A stretch of 29,435 nucleotides of DNA from Bacteroidota bacterium (GTDB lineage Bacteria > Bacteroidota > Bacteroidia > Bacteroidales > VadinHA17), in contig JAEYZD010000207.1 in assembly GCA_023430725.1 (NCBI GenBank), positions 1-29,435 of the forward strand. Reading direction: 5' to 3'. Shown piece after piece: positions 1 through 8,678 of this stretch. The translations under genes were made by a program, and so were the position numbers. Each line of letters opens with the position of its first letter. Position 1 is the first letter of the stretch. The notes beneath the pieces are model-generated. The model was not told the DNA's origin. It was given only the letters and a program-made list of their open reading frames with translations, and did no database searches.

Positions 1-2030
1 GTCTGGCCCGGTGCAATTTCGGTATCATACGGATACTCTCCTGACCTGAGGACAAGATTGCCTCCGTTGTACTTTGCATATGAGATGTCACGGAGCCTTG
101 GGAAGCGCTGATGGCTGCCGTCGAGCAACAACTCGGGGTATCCGGCGAGGTAGCTCTCTATATGGCTGACAAGCTCGATGAACAGTCCGTTTGTAACGCC
201 GGGCGAGAGTTCATAGAAGAGCTCAGACAGGTACCATGCACGGCCGGCAGTGTTGCGCATGAAGTAAACACCGGTCCTGGTGATTGTATCACCTTCATTC
301 CTTATTCGGTTGCCAAACCATTCAAAGCAATTTGCCGCCTCTGAACCTGTCGCGGCAAGACTCAGTGGTGAATCATTGCGGCAGATGACGATGTTCAGGT
401 CGTAATTCTCCCAGTACCCGTAAAAATAACCATCCTCGAGATACCTGTAAACCGCATTGATGTCTGAAGCAGTAATTTTCTCCCTGCTGACCATCTCTGC
501 AAGGACGGTATCGCTTTCCAGAGCAGGCCACATGTCAATAAGCATCCCCTCTGCAACCATGTCATTGTCATTGGCCAGGGAAATTGCCATCACCTTCATG
601 TTCCGGTCTTCCTTCTGATCTGAATATCTCAGGATGAGTGTGGTCGCATACATTCCCGTCAGCACTGAGAAGAGTACCATCAGTGATACCTCGGAATACG
701 ATCTTCTCTGCCAAACCATGATTGACAGCAACATGAGCAGCACCCAGACCAGGCTCCACGGACTGCACCCCGGGACAAGCAGGCATGTCAGTGGCAAGAC
801 CAGGGCAGTTACGCCGGTCACCGCCAGTATCCCGGCAACTGTCCACTCCCTCATCATCCTTGAGGCTCTCATGAAAAGTATTACCGGCACAGTCATCAGA
901 ATCATGACTGCAACGAACCCGGCAAGGCTCATAAAGGTCATGTCAAGTATGCGGAATGCCTCAAAGCTTATAGCCGAATTCAGTACAAGGTCCCTGAAGC
1001 AGGCTTCAGCAGCCAGGAACAGGATGAATCCGGCCAGCATCACCGAACCGGGGACAGCATACCTCATCAGCCCCTCTCCGGCCCACGGTTCATTGAATTT
1101 CCCGTTCCTGAAAATAAGTCTTATACCGGACAGAATCAGCAGACCCAGAAGCAGTGCATGTCCGACTGTTGGCATAAGCCTGCCGGCGGACCAGTGAAAG
1201 GGGGAGAAAAGTTCAGTTGACTCAACCGAAGGAGGCAGGCCTGTCAGGAGGATTACAGCATATATTACTATAAGTATTGCGAAGGCTACCGGCATGCCGG
1301 CTCTTCTGCCAGTCCTTTTGTCTATCCACCCGGAAGAGAGTACCACAAGTCTTACCAGCAGAAAGATTACCGCCAGCCAGAGCAGCACCGGAAGGATCAA
1401 CATAACAGTATTGGGTTTCCTCTCGGGAAAGACCAGGCCGAAATGAAAATCATTCTCGGAACCCAGCACCTGATAAACCGAACCCTCTTCCTCAAAAGTG
1501 ATCCTGGTCTCCTCGGGCAGCGGAAAAATTCCATTGAAGCCCGATTTTAAAATGTCATTTACTATCGGGTACTGCTTATAGACCTTTATCAGGGCAAGCA
1601 GCTCGTATCCGGGGAACTCGCGGTGCACCGGCACGAACCATCCGTTGCTGTAAAACACAGGCTTATGCTCATCAAAACCCTGTTCGTATATGACCGGGAA
1701 AGCGATGCTGTTGTCAGACCAGTATGCTGCACGCCCATCCCTGTATACAATAAGGGTGATGCCTTTTTTCAGAGCCACACTTCCGAGGGTATTCCTGAAT
1801 AGCGATGCCGGGTCTCCTGTCTCCGTGATCGCCTCTTCAGTCCGGGCAAGCAGTGTCTCTGCCTCTCTCTCGAGGGAGGAGAGTTTTGCGTCAGCCCGTG
1901 TGGTGCGGATACGCCATTCCAGGCCACTGAAATAGAGCCCGTCAGCTGCTGCAGCCAGGGCGGCTGTAACCAGGAGGGCAATGAAAACAATCCTGATATT
2001 CTTAAGTCTTTCCTGCATGTTGCTATTCAT
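1..2030 (-). CDS. Large polytopic membrane protein, probable sensor histidine kinase (N-terminal part, cut by window edge)
   Basis: Reading the minus strand from the ATG at 2030 gives an uninterrupted frame of 676 codons to the window edge, so the C-terminus is missing. The visible part has an N-terminal membrane segment (about residues 13-29), a roughly 180-residue probable periplasmic domain, then about seven or eight further hydrophobic segments between residues 205 and 465. A soluble region follows that contains YFYGYWENYDLNIVIC. This layout and that motif remind me of very large Bacteroidota membrane histidine kinases, whose HAMP and kinase domains would lie beyond the edge; that is inference, since no kinase motif is visible. 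The ATG overlaps the end of rlmH by 8 nt, so the two are probably co-transcribed. No strong ribosome binding site precedes the start, and an alternative ATG lies four codons further in. Confidence 0.6.
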   Translation of the reverse strand, partial: MNSNMQERLKNIRIVFIALLVTAALAAAADGLYFSGLEWRIRTTRADAKLSSLEREAETLLARTEEAITETGDPASLFRNTLGSVALKKGITLIVYRDGRAAYWSDNSIAFPVIYEQGFDEHKPVFYSNGWFVPVHREFPGYELLALIKVYKQYPIVNDILKSGFNGIFPLPEETRITFEEEGSVYQVLGSENDFHFGLVFPERKPNTVMLILPVLLWLAVIFLLVRLVVLSSGWIDKRTGRRAGMPVAFAILIVIYAVILLTGLPPSVESTELFSPFHWSAGRLMPTVGHALLLGLLILSGIRLIFRNGKFNEPWAGEGLMRYAVPGSVMLAGFILFLAAEACFRDLVLNSAISFEAFRILDMTFMSLAGFVAVMILMTVPVILFMRASRMMREWTVAGILAVTGVTALVLPLTCLLVPGCSPWSLVWVLLMLLSIMVWQRRSYSEVSLMVLFSVLTGMYATTLILRYSDQKEDRNMKVMAISLANDNDMVAEGMLIDMWPALESDTVLAEMVSREKITASDINAVYRYLEDGYFYGYWENYDLNIVICRNDSPLSLAATGSEAANCFEWFGNRIRNEGDTITRTGVYFMRNTAGRAWYLSELFYELSPGVTNGLFIELVSHIESYLAGYPELLLDGSHQRFPRLRDISYAKYNGGNLVLRSGEYPYDTEIAPGQ

Positions 2031-2496
2031 GATGATAGGGATCACCGGCATTGACCGAGAGTACCCTGTAAAGCTGTTCTGCGAACAATAACCGTACCAT
2101 CTGGTGCGAGAATGTAAGCTTTGAGAGTGATAAAAAATGATTCGCCCTCGAGGTGACAGCCGGGTCAAAACCATATGGCCCGCCAATCACAAAAACGATC
2201 CTTTTGGCGGAAAGCATCATCGCCCTGCGCAGCCACCCTGCCATCTCCAGTGTTGAATAAGCCTGCCCCCGCTCATCAAGAAGCACAACGTGATCCTCGG
2301 GTTTGAAGAATGCGAGCATCTTTTCGGATTCCCTGGATTTGACCCAATCTGCCGGACGACTACCGGGGTTTTTTACATCGGGCAGGGTAATGATCTCAAG
2401 ACGGGCATATTTTGAGATTCTCTTCTCATATTCTGCCACCCCGTCCCTTATCCATGCCTGATCAGTCTTGCCCGTGAGCAGGAGAACCACCTTCAT
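2023..2496 (-). CDS. rlmH: 23S rRNA (pseudouridine1915-N3)-methyltransferase RlmH
   Basis: A 157-residue SPOUT-class methyltransferase, the usual length for RlmH, which methylates pseudouridine 1915 in helix 69 of 23S rRNA using S-adenosylmethionine. Family hallmarks are visible: VLLDERGQAYST in the middle, the glycine-rich FVIGGPYGFD that forms the SAM-binding knot, and the C-terminal LTFSHQMVRLLFAEQLYR followed by GDPYHH. I chose the ATG at 2496 (MKVVLLLTGKT) over the GTG one codon upstream because family members start at this point. The downstream membrane-protein gene overlaps its 3' end by 8 nt. A TAnnTTTG-type promoter box lies about 30 bases upstream. Confidence 0.96.
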   Translation of the reverse strand: MKVVLLLTGKTDQAWIRDGVAEYEKRISKYARLEIITLPDVKNPGSRPADWVKSRESEKMLAFFKPEDHVVLLDERGQAYSTLEMAGWLRRAMMLSAKRIVFVIGGPYGFDPAVTSRANHFLSLSKLTFSHQMVRLLFAEQLYRVLSVNAGDPYHHE

Positions 2497-2524
2497 CACT
2501 TTTCCCGGTTATCATTGAGTAAAG

Positions 2525-2532
2525 CAAATATA
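2525..2532 (-). promoter_or_regulatory. Putative -7 promoter box for rlmH
   Basis: The minus strand reads TATATTTG, an exact match to the Bacteroidota -7 consensus TAnnTTTG, and would start transcription roughly 20 nt before the rlmH ATG. I see no clear TTTG-type -33 box at the usual distance, so this rests on one element. Confidence 0.42.
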
Positions 2533-2571
2533 GCAATTAAGCCCTTTTAAACCGGGAGCCGGAGGCCGATT

Positions 2572-2595
2572 ATCAAAAGTGGTGCGCTTTTTGAT
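2572..2595. repeat. Inverted repeat between the divergent rlmH and DUF4783 genes
   Basis: ATCAAAAG at 2572-2579 pairs with CTTTTTGAT at 2587-2595 with a single-base bulge and an 8-base spacer. It lies between the two divergent promoter boxes. It could be an operator or simply a chance AT-rich palindrome; no regulator is evident. Confidence 0.35.
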
Positions 2596-2604
2596 ATAAA
2601 TGGT

Positions 2605-2612
2605 TAAATTTG
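2605..2612 (+). promoter_or_regulatory. Putative -7 promoter box for the DUF4783-nadC-YihY cluster
   Basis: TAAATTTG matches TAnnTTTG exactly and lies 36 bases before the ATG at 2649, giving a short leader. No convincing -33 box is placed correctly; the nearest TTTG (2590-2593) is only 11 bases upstream. Confidence 0.42.
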
Positions 2613-2648
2613 CTTTGTCCCCGACACGGAAAGCATAAAGAAAACGAA

Positions 2649-3050
2649 ATGAGAAAGAAGTTTTTGGCAACGGCAGGGTTGATGCTTGCAATCGTATTCT
2701 TACTTGCCGCCCAGGATCAGCCCAGGATACCTTCGGGTATTTCAATCGCATTCCGCACAGGAAGCGCAGCAGGGCTGTCCGAATACCTTAACGGCACGGT
2801 GGAACTGGTCCTTCCCGGCAAGGAAGACTTTTACAGCAAGAGTGTGGCCGAGACAATTCTTAAGGATTTCTTTACCCGATACCGCTCACGCGAATTTGTC
2901 ATCAGACACCAGGGTGCCAGGGGCGATGCGCAGTACGCCATCGCCAACCTTGAAACCGACAAGGGCAAGTTCCGTGTCTATTTCCTCCTGAAAAAGGTCA
3001 ACGGCAACCCGCTGATTCACCAGATAAGGATTGAAGCCGATAATGAATGA
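2649..3050 (+). CDS. Small exported DUF4783-family protein
   Basis: A 133-residue protein starting MRKKFLATAG with a hydrophobic signal segment ending around LLAAQ, followed by a small alpha/beta domain of the type annotated DUF4783 in Bacteroidota. Features include GTVELVLPGKEDFYSKSVAE near residue 50 and a C-terminal FRVYFLLKKVNGNPLIHQIRIE. The family is a predicted NTF2-like fold of unknown function. I chose the ATG at 2649 over an upstream alternative start at 2610 because it gives a proper signal peptide. The 3' end overlaps nadC by 8 nt, so the two are almost certainly translated from one message. Family assignment is from recall of the sequence pattern and the nadC neighbourhood. Confidence 0.82.
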   Translation: MRKKFLATAGLMLAIVFLLAAQDQPRIPSGISIAFRTGSAAGLSEYLNGTVELVLPGKEDFYSKSVAETILKDFFTRYRSREFVIRHQGARGDAQYAIANLETDKGKFRVYFLLKKVNGNPLIHQIRIEADNE

Positions 3051-3885
3051 CAATGATCTCAGGTCTTTTATTCTGAACGCCTTTGCCGAGGATACCGGCG
3101 GAGGTGATCACAGCTCACTTGCATCCATACCTTCTGACGCCACAGGACGCGCCAGGCTCCTGGTAAAGGAGGAGGGGATCATCTCAGGCCTTCGCGTTGC
3201 GCGCGAAGTATTCAGAGTGGCTGACCCTTCCCTCGGAGTAGAGATACTGCTTCGCGACGGCGACAGGGTTAAATATGGCGACATCGCCCTGACGGTGACC
3301 GGAAGAGTCCATCCAATCCTCCGCGCAGAAAGAATTGTCCTGAACATAATGCAAAGGATGAGCGGCATAGCCACTGCCACTGCTAAATATACCGAACTGA
3401 TCAGTGACACCCGTGCACGCATCACCGACACACGCAAGACCACCCCGGGGATGAGGGCGCTGGAGAAGGAGGCCGTCAGGACAGGGGGCGGGGTGAACCA
3501 CCGGATGGGTCTGTATGATATGATTATGCTCAAGGATAATCATGTCGATTATGCAGGCGGTATCGCGGCAGCTGTTGAAAGAACCAGGGAGTATCTGAAA
3601 AAACACTTCCTCGCACTGAAAATCGAGGTAGAAGCGAGAAACATAAAAGAGGTGAGGGAGATCCTTGACACCGGTGGCGTTGACCGTATCATGCTTGACA
3701 ATTTTACAATCCCCGACACAAAGGAGGCCGTGGCACTCATTGCCGGACGGACGGAGACGGAGTCGTCAGGGGGAATCACCCTGGCCAACGTCAGGGATTA
3801 TGCCCTGTGCGGCGTTGATTTCATTTCAATAGGGGCTCTGACCCACCATATAAAATCACTTGACATGAGCCTTAAAGCCTGCTGA
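3043..3885 (+). CDS. nadC: Nicotinate-nucleotide pyrophosphorylase (carboxylating), quinolinate phosphoribosyltransferase
   Basis: A 280-residue protein that converts quinolinate and PRPP to nicotinate mononucleotide, CO2 and pyrophosphate in de novo NAD synthesis, in the cytoplasm. Diagnostic motifs are all present: AEDTGGGDHSS (residues 15-25), NIMQRMSGIAT (101-111), DTRKTTPG (129-136), HRMGLYDMIMLKDNH (153-167), IEVEARN, DRIMLDN and the C-terminal SSGGITLANV and ISIGALTH. The frame extends upstream to a TTG at 3031, but the ATG at 3043 begins the family's normal N-terminus. It overlaps the DUF4783 gene by 8 nt and is followed 13 bases later by the YihY gene. nadA and nadB are not in the window. 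Confidence 0.97.
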   Translation: MNDNDLRSFILNAFAEDTGGGDHSSLASIPSDATGRARLLVKEEGIISGLRVAREVFRVADPSLGVEILLRDGDRVKYGDIALTVTGRVHPILRAERIVLNIMQRMSGIATATAKYTELISDTRARITDTRKTTPGMRALEKEAVRTGGGVNHRMGLYDMIMLKDNHVDYAGGIAAAVERTREYLKKHFLALKIEVEARNIKEVREILDTGGVDRIMLDNFTIPDTKEAVALIAGRTETESSGGITLANVRDYALCGVDFISIGALTHHIKSLDMSLKAC

Positions 3886-3898
3886 AATATTCTTTTTT

Positions 3899-4816
3899 AT
3901 GAGCGCCAGGGAAACGCTGATCACAAAGACAAACGGTTTAAGAAATGCTGTACTGCCCGGTTTTGACGGCGCAACCCTGGAAATGGTTGCCAGACATATC
4001 GTAAAAGGACTTTTCGGGCGGGGTGTGCTTGTAACACGGGCCTCATCCATCGCCTTTAACATGCTGATGGCCCTGCTGCCCGCAACAATTTTTCTCTTTA
4101 CTCTCATCCCCTTTGTGCCTCTTCCCAATTTTCAGACTGAACTGGTGAAACTGTTTGAGAACTTCCTGCCGGTGGCGGCTTACAACCTGCTTGAAAGCAC
4201 AATAGTTGATGTAATTACAAACAGGAGCGGAACACTGCTTGTTGTGATGTTCATTGCAACAATAATCTTCTCCACCAACGGGATCCATGCACTTATGCAC
4301 GCTTTCAACATGTCAGTGCACGACTTCGTGAGCCGCTCCTGGCTGCAGCAGAGGAAGATCGCCATCATCATGCTGGTCTTCATCCTGATTTTGTTCTCGG
4401 CGGCTGCCGTACTGATCATTCTGAGCCGCTCGGTAGTTGACAGGCTGGTTGATATTGGGGTGCTTGAGATGAACCTCGTGTTCTATATAATAATGACCTT
4501 CAAGTGGCTGCTGATCATTGCAATGCTTTTCTTCGCCATATCCACCCTCTATTACCTTGTTCCGGCCAGGAAGAAGGATTTCCGCTACATCTCCCCCGGA
4601 TCAATAGTTGCCACAAGCCTGTTTATCCTGACCTCGCTGGGTTTCTCCGCCTACGTCAACAATTTCGGACAGTACAATAAGCTGTACGGTTCAATAGGAA
4701 CACTTATAGTCATATTGATCTGGCTATACCTGAATTCCGTAGCTCTGCTGGTGGGGTTTGAGCTGAATGTCAGCATCAGGGCCGCAACCTGCAACAGGAA
4801 TTCGGCGAATCACTGA
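3899..4816 (+). CDS. YihY/virulence factor BrkB family inner-membrane protein
   Basis: A 305-residue membrane protein with about six transmembrane segments, matching the YihY/BrkB family. Recognisable pieces are the early TRASSIAFNMLMALLPATIF segment (near 46-65), FSTNGIHALMHAFN, the central long helices with LYYLVPARK, and the final YGSIGTLIVILIWLYLNSVA with VGFELN. The family was once misannotated as RNase BN; its real role is unclear. It lies 13 bases after nadC in the same direction and probably shares its transcript. Its stop codon lies inside the end of the opposing DUF3857 gene, a 7-nt tail-to-tail overlap. Confidence 0.9.
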   Translation: MSARETLITKTNGLRNAVLPGFDGATLEMVARHIVKGLFGRGVLVTRASSIAFNMLMALLPATIFLFTLIPFVPLPNFQTELVKLFENFLPVAAYNLLESTIVDVITNRSGTLLVVMFIATIIFSTNGIHALMHAFNMSVHDFVSRSWLQQRKIAIIMLVFILILFSAAAVLIILSRSVVDRLVDIGVLEMNLVFYIIMTFKWLLIIAMLFFAISTLYYLVPARKKDFRYISPGSIVATSLFILTSLGFSAYVNNFGQYNKLYGSIGTLIVILIWLYLNSVALLVGFELNVSIRAATCNRNSANH

Positions 4817-6699
4817 TTACCCTGTGCCCTTGTCACGTAGATTCTTCGCTGGTCATTCCTGGCAGCCAGGTTCAGGAATGCATAGAGTTCCTTCGCCTTC
4901 TCACCCCGGTAGGTTCCCCTGTTGATCTTCAGCCTCCTCGTATATTGCAGGGAGCCGTCTTCGAGCCTTCTTACACTGCATTTATAGTAGCCGAAAGGAC
5001 CCTCACTTATGACATCCTCCGGTAAAAACTCGGGCCTGTATTCCGGTGGGAGCCGATAGATTACAGAATCAATCTGAACCTCCATGTCATAAACCCTTGC
5101 TGCGATCGTATCAAAAGGCTGATAATCAAATGGATCAAGGCATGGTCTGAAATGGATCCTTGTTCCAGCCACAACGGCAAAATCGTTCAGCGTGAGGCCG
5201 AAAGAGAGCTCAGAGACCGGTTCAGATTCAATCTTTTCGGTGTATGATGCCGTGTCAGCACTGTATGACCCCAGCCCGAGACCCTGATTGATTATACGTT
5301 TCATCTCCGTCACTGTCTTCCCGTGGAAGATACGGTTTTCGTCAAAACCAATTCCGCCGGCAGTCATTGAAACATTACCGATTGAGGGGCCTCTCCTGTT
5401 AACCTTAATGACTGCGTCAGTCCTGAGGAAACTGTTGCTTAACCGCGGTGTGCGTACAAGCTTTCCCCCGTCGGGAGTTATAAGCAGAACATCACGGTCA
5501 CAGGAAAAGGTGCCCAGATAGTTGAACGGGATTGTCTGGCTGGTGCATTCAAGCCATACGGTATCAGACTGCATCGGTACGCACAGGATGGCGTGGTTGA
5601 ACTGGTTGGATACAAAGGAGGGTATTATGTACCGGTTGGTTCCGGCCCTGACAAGTGTGTAATGCGATTTGATGCCTGCCTCCTTCAGAATGGCATACAT
5701 ATAGTTCGCAAGCCCTTTGCAGTCGCCGTAACCCTTCTCCGATACCTCCGTTGCCGGAGCGGGTTTGTAACCGCCTATGCCCAGCTGGATCGATGCATAG
5801 CGGGTCCTCGACTGCATATAACGGAACAGTGCTTCTGTCTTCTCCCTGTCGCTATGCATCCCGGATGTAATCTCTGCGATCCGCTTCTTTTCAGCATCGC
5901 TTAGCTGGTCCATCCCCTGGTTCAGTTCCCAGGCCCACTCGCCGAAACTCTTCCATGAGCGCATGCTTCCCTTTATTGAACCAAACTCGAAGTCATCTGT
6001 TGCGGCCAGAAGGTACGGTGACCGGGAGAGCGCCAGCGGCGAGAAATACCACTTGCTGATTGCGGGAGTGTTCCGCTGAACCCAGGTATAGATAGTATTA
6101 TCTTCGGTCCGTATGCTGTCAAACGATGCATTCATGTAATACTCCGAATAGCGGAACGGGATGTCATTTGGGATAATATACTGAACACCTGACTCTTCCA
6201 CTGAAAGGTAAGGATCAGACTGGAATGTCCAGCTTTCAAGGTTCAGGGAACCGTTGATGTTCATGTCGTAATCAACCTCGATTGTGAAAGGGTACCGGTT
6301 AACTGGAAAAAGTATCCGTTTCATCCTTGCATCGGAGATGAATCCGCTCCCTTCGCTTACATCCATGATGGCTGAGCCGGGAACAGATTCGATATATTTT
6401 CCGTTCTCATCGTAAACGGAGGCGCTGATATTCTGAACTGTCCTGAACCTGTCATAGTAAATCTCAAAAAGACGGAGGTACTCCGCACTCTCATTCATGA
6501 TTGTGATGACCGTGCGGTAGCTGGCCTTAGCCTTGCCGGCCGATTCTACAGTATAGATCATCTGGTGGGTCCGTACAACAGCCGCAGCATTTTCGCGCAA
6601 GGCGACGGGGATTGAATCAACCGAGAACCTGTAACCGAAAGCCCCGGCGGGAACCAGCAGCGACAGCAGTAACACAAGTAAATGCCTTTTCATCTTCAT
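4810..6699 (-). CDS. DUF3857 / transglutaminase-like exported protein with intact cysteine
   Basis: A 629-residue protein with a signal peptide (MKMKRHLLVLLLSLLVPAGAFG), an N-terminal DUF3857 beta domain, a transglutaminase-like core and a C-terminal beta-rich region. Counting from a TTG three codons upstream of my start, the core shows a Cys-His-acid set: GYGDCKGLANYM (C330), FNHAI (H372) and WLECTSQ (E387, in place of the usual Asp). This pattern is typical of the family and suggests a papain-like or transglutaminase fold that may act on cell-envelope substrates; no substrate is known. I chose the ATG at 6699 over the TTG at 6708 because an AAGGAG sits 11 bases before the ATG. It follows the paralogous DUF3857 gene by 5 bases, so the two form an operon. 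Confidence 0.85.
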   Translation of the reverse strand: MKMKRHLLVLLLSLLVPAGAFGYRFSVDSIPVALRENAAAVVRTHQMIYTVESAGKAKASYRTVITIMNESAEYLRLFEIYYDRFRTVQNISASVYDENGKYIESVPGSAIMDVSEGSGFISDARMKRILFPVNRYPFTIEVDYDMNINGSLNLESWTFQSDPYLSVEESGVQYIIPNDIPFRYSEYYMNASFDSIRTEDNTIYTWVQRNTPAISKWYFSPLALSRSPYLLAATDDFEFGSIKGSMRSWKSFGEWAWELNQGMDQLSDAEKKRIAEITSGMHSDREKTEALFRYMQSRTRYASIQLGIGGYKPAPATEVSEKGYGDCKGLANYMYAILKEAGIKSHYTLVRAGTNRYIIPSFVSNQFNHAILCVPMQSDTVWLECTSQTIPFNYLGTFSCDRDVLLITPDGGKLVRTPRLSNSFLRTDAVIKVNRRGPSIGNVSMTAGGIGFDENRIFHGKTVTEMKRIINQGLGLGSYSADTASYTEKIESEPVSELSFGLTLNDFAVVAGTRIHFRPCLDPFDYQPFDTIAARVYDMEVQIDSVIYRLPPEYRPEFLPEDVISEGPFGYYKCSVRRLEDGSLQYTRRLKINRGTYRGEKAKELYAFLNLAARNDQRRIYVTRAQGNQ

Positions 6700-6704
6700 G
6701 ACAG

Positions 6705-8657
6705 TCAAATCTCCTTCTTTAAAACTATTACTTCAGCCTGCTTGCGAATAATGTCAGAATAGAACTTCCTGATCGAGGAGTACCTCTCCGGGAGGTATGT
6801 GACAGTGGAGACGTGTATTTCAGAAGTGATTGTAATCATCCTGCCCTCGGCAGTTATATTGTAGGCAAAAGAGGCTCCCCCACCGTCCATCTGAATCATC
6901 ACCTGCTGGGGCAGCTCTGCAACCTTCCAGCCGTCAGGGATCATAATCGTACAGCTGTATTTTCTCAGGTCTGGGCATGCAAGGTCAATCATGGATATCC
7001 GTTCTTCAGCATAGAACTCATTGGATTCCATCCTGCCTGTTAGAATCGGGTTCAGATACACTATTCCTGACCCGGCATCTGCGGCATTCCGGATAGTCAG
7101 CTTTATCCTTTCAGTGACAGGTTCCTCCAGTTTTTCAAGGTTTTCAAGTTCAAGAGCGGATATCCTCCAGTGTGAATTGGCGTCCTGGAAGAAATCACGG
7201 TATGTATCAGTGCCCTGCAATGAACAGAACTTCCTTACCATCCATGCATCATAGCTATCGTAGACATTCACTGCGGTACCGGCCAGATTGCCTGCCTCAT
7301 CGAGTGCCAGGTCAAGGGTGACAGACTCACCGAAGTGTTCGCCGTTGTTCAGGTTCACCCAGTATCCGCCAAAGCTGCTGACCACCCAGCCCTGACCGTT
7401 AAGGCACTCTACCGGCAGCATGTTGAACGGACGGTGAGGGTCCGTTGCATCAACAAGATAATCCTTTCCGTCAGCCGTTGCTTTGACAACAACATGGTTG
7501 AACCTCCTAAGGAGAGCGAAAAACGGGTTCAGGAGACCGTGCTCACGTGTGCTCATTATGACCGGATCTGCCTGCAAACCTGCATACCGAAGCATGGAGA
7601 GCAGCATCAGGTTGATGTCAGCGGCATTGCCCCTCGCATCATTGTATACCTTTGACATTACCGCAGATGCAGTGAGGTCAGAATAACCGGTCCACATCAT
7701 ATACCCGGTAACCCAGCTGTAAATTCTCCTGAGGATTTCAGTTTCTGTACCTCCTGCAGCTTTAAGCTCCAGTGATTTCTTTTTTACTACCCCTGCCTTG
7801 TCGGTATATCCGCCGAAATCATCCCGCTCAAGCAATTTTTCAGAGAGCCTGCTGTATGTCGGTGAGACTTCCTCAAAATAATAACCGGGGACACTGATTT
7901 TGGAGAGCTCAAATCCTATACGTGCATAATAGTCTTCTGATCCGGTGCTGAACGGCTCCTCACGGTAGGCCGGGATCTCATTCCCTGTCCAGGTGCCCAT
8001 GAATCCTTCAATCGTCGAGTTTCCAAAATAGACCCGCTTCTGCCCGCTTACGTACCTCACATGCGAGAGATCGCCACCTGTGAGGAATTTGTACTCGAAA
8101 TATCCAGGGAACTCGACCTGGAACCTGCATCGCCTTACCGGAATATCCTGCTGGAACTCCATTGTATAAAGAGTAAATATATCCGGACTCTCGAGGGTGT
8201 ATTTGTATTCAATCACCGTTCCGGGCCTGACATTCGGGACGGAGAACCTTAGAGTATTGCGGTATCGGGTCGTCTTTTCATAGTTCAGGCTCTTTTTGTC
8301 CACCTGACTCTGCACTATCTTCCCGTCCTCAAGGTTGTAGGCAGCGGCCTTCAACCCTAATATCTTTTCATCACTTGTGTATGGAAGCTCCACGTTGGCA
8401 TAATCAAGCCCGTCAGTATTGAGGATCTTTATCCTTACATGGCATTCAGCAATGACGAGCAGTTTCTCGGCGGACCTCATGCTCACTGCCGCATGGTTCT
8501 CAAGAATGACGGCGTCAGCCGAGAGATCTGGTACATATTCAGCCATCTCCAGGTCCTCCCGGGGGATCTCGCCAAAGGAGATTTCCCTGATCTGCCCGTC
8601 AAGCATGATGCTTATTGACAGGAGTATCAGGGTCAGGGCATAATTCCGTAAAGTCAT
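6705..8657 (-). CDS. DUF3857 / transglutaminase-like exported protein lacking the catalytic cysteine
   Basis: A 650-residue protein with a signal peptide ending around LDGQ, an N-terminal DUF3857 domain (about residues 40-230, including NVRPGTVIEYKYTLESPD), and a transglutaminase-like core at about 300-425. Where the nucleophilic cysteine belongs the sequence is RGNAADINLML, with alanine at 345. The later His (FNHVV, H388) and Asp (YLVDATD, D403) remain. It is therefore probably a binding or scaffolding protein rather than an enzyme. It is immediately upstream of its cysteine-containing paralogue and 21 bases downstream of a TIG/Kelch lipoprotein gene. Partnership with the paralogue is inference from adjacency. 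Confidence 0.86.
   Translation of the reverse strand: MTLRNYALTLILLSISIMLDGQIREISFGEIPREDLEMAEYVPDLSADAVILENHAAVSMRSAEKLLVIAECHVRIKILNTDGLDYANVELPYTSDEKILGLKAAAYNLEDGKIVQSQVDKKSLNYEKTTRYRNTLRFSVPNVRPGTVIEYKYTLESPDIFTLYTMEFQQDIPVRRCRFQVEFPGYFEYKFLTGGDLSHVRYVSGQKRVYFGNSTIEGFMGTWTGNEIPAYREEPFSTGSEDYYARIGFELSKISVPGYYFEEVSPTYSRLSEKLLERDDFGGYTDKAGVVKKKSLELKAAGGTETEILRRIYSWVTGYMMWTGYSDLTASAVMSKVYNDARGNAADINLMLLSMLRYAGLQADPVIMSTREHGLLNPFFALLRRFNHVVVKATADGKDYLVDATDPHRPFNMLPVECLNGQGWVVSSFGGYWVNLNNGEHFGESVTLDLALDEAGNLAGTAVNVYDSYDAWMVRKFCSLQGTDTYRDFFQDANSHWRISALELENLEKLEEPVTERIKLTIRNAADAGSGIVYLNPILTGRMESNEFYAEERISMIDLACPDLRKYSCTIMIPDGWKVAELPQQVMIQMDGGGASFAYNITAEGRMITITSEIHVSTVTYLPERYSSIRKFYSDIIRKQAEVIVLKKEI
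6711..6716 (-). promoter_or_regulatory. Shine-Dalgarno sequence that decides the start of the second DUF3857 gene
   Basis: The minus strand reads AAGGAG, one of the few strong ribosome binding sites in this window. It is 11 bases from the ATG at 6699 but only 2 from the TTG at 6708, which favours the ATG. It lies within the last codons of the upstream gene. Confidence 0.55.
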
Positions 8658-8678
8658 ATATATACAATTTGTAATCTA

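Noticed and set aside
1..1197. Plus-strand frames over the left end (111-344 and 634-1197)
   Set aside because: They are antisense to the continuous minus-strand membrane-protein frame, which explains the whole region.
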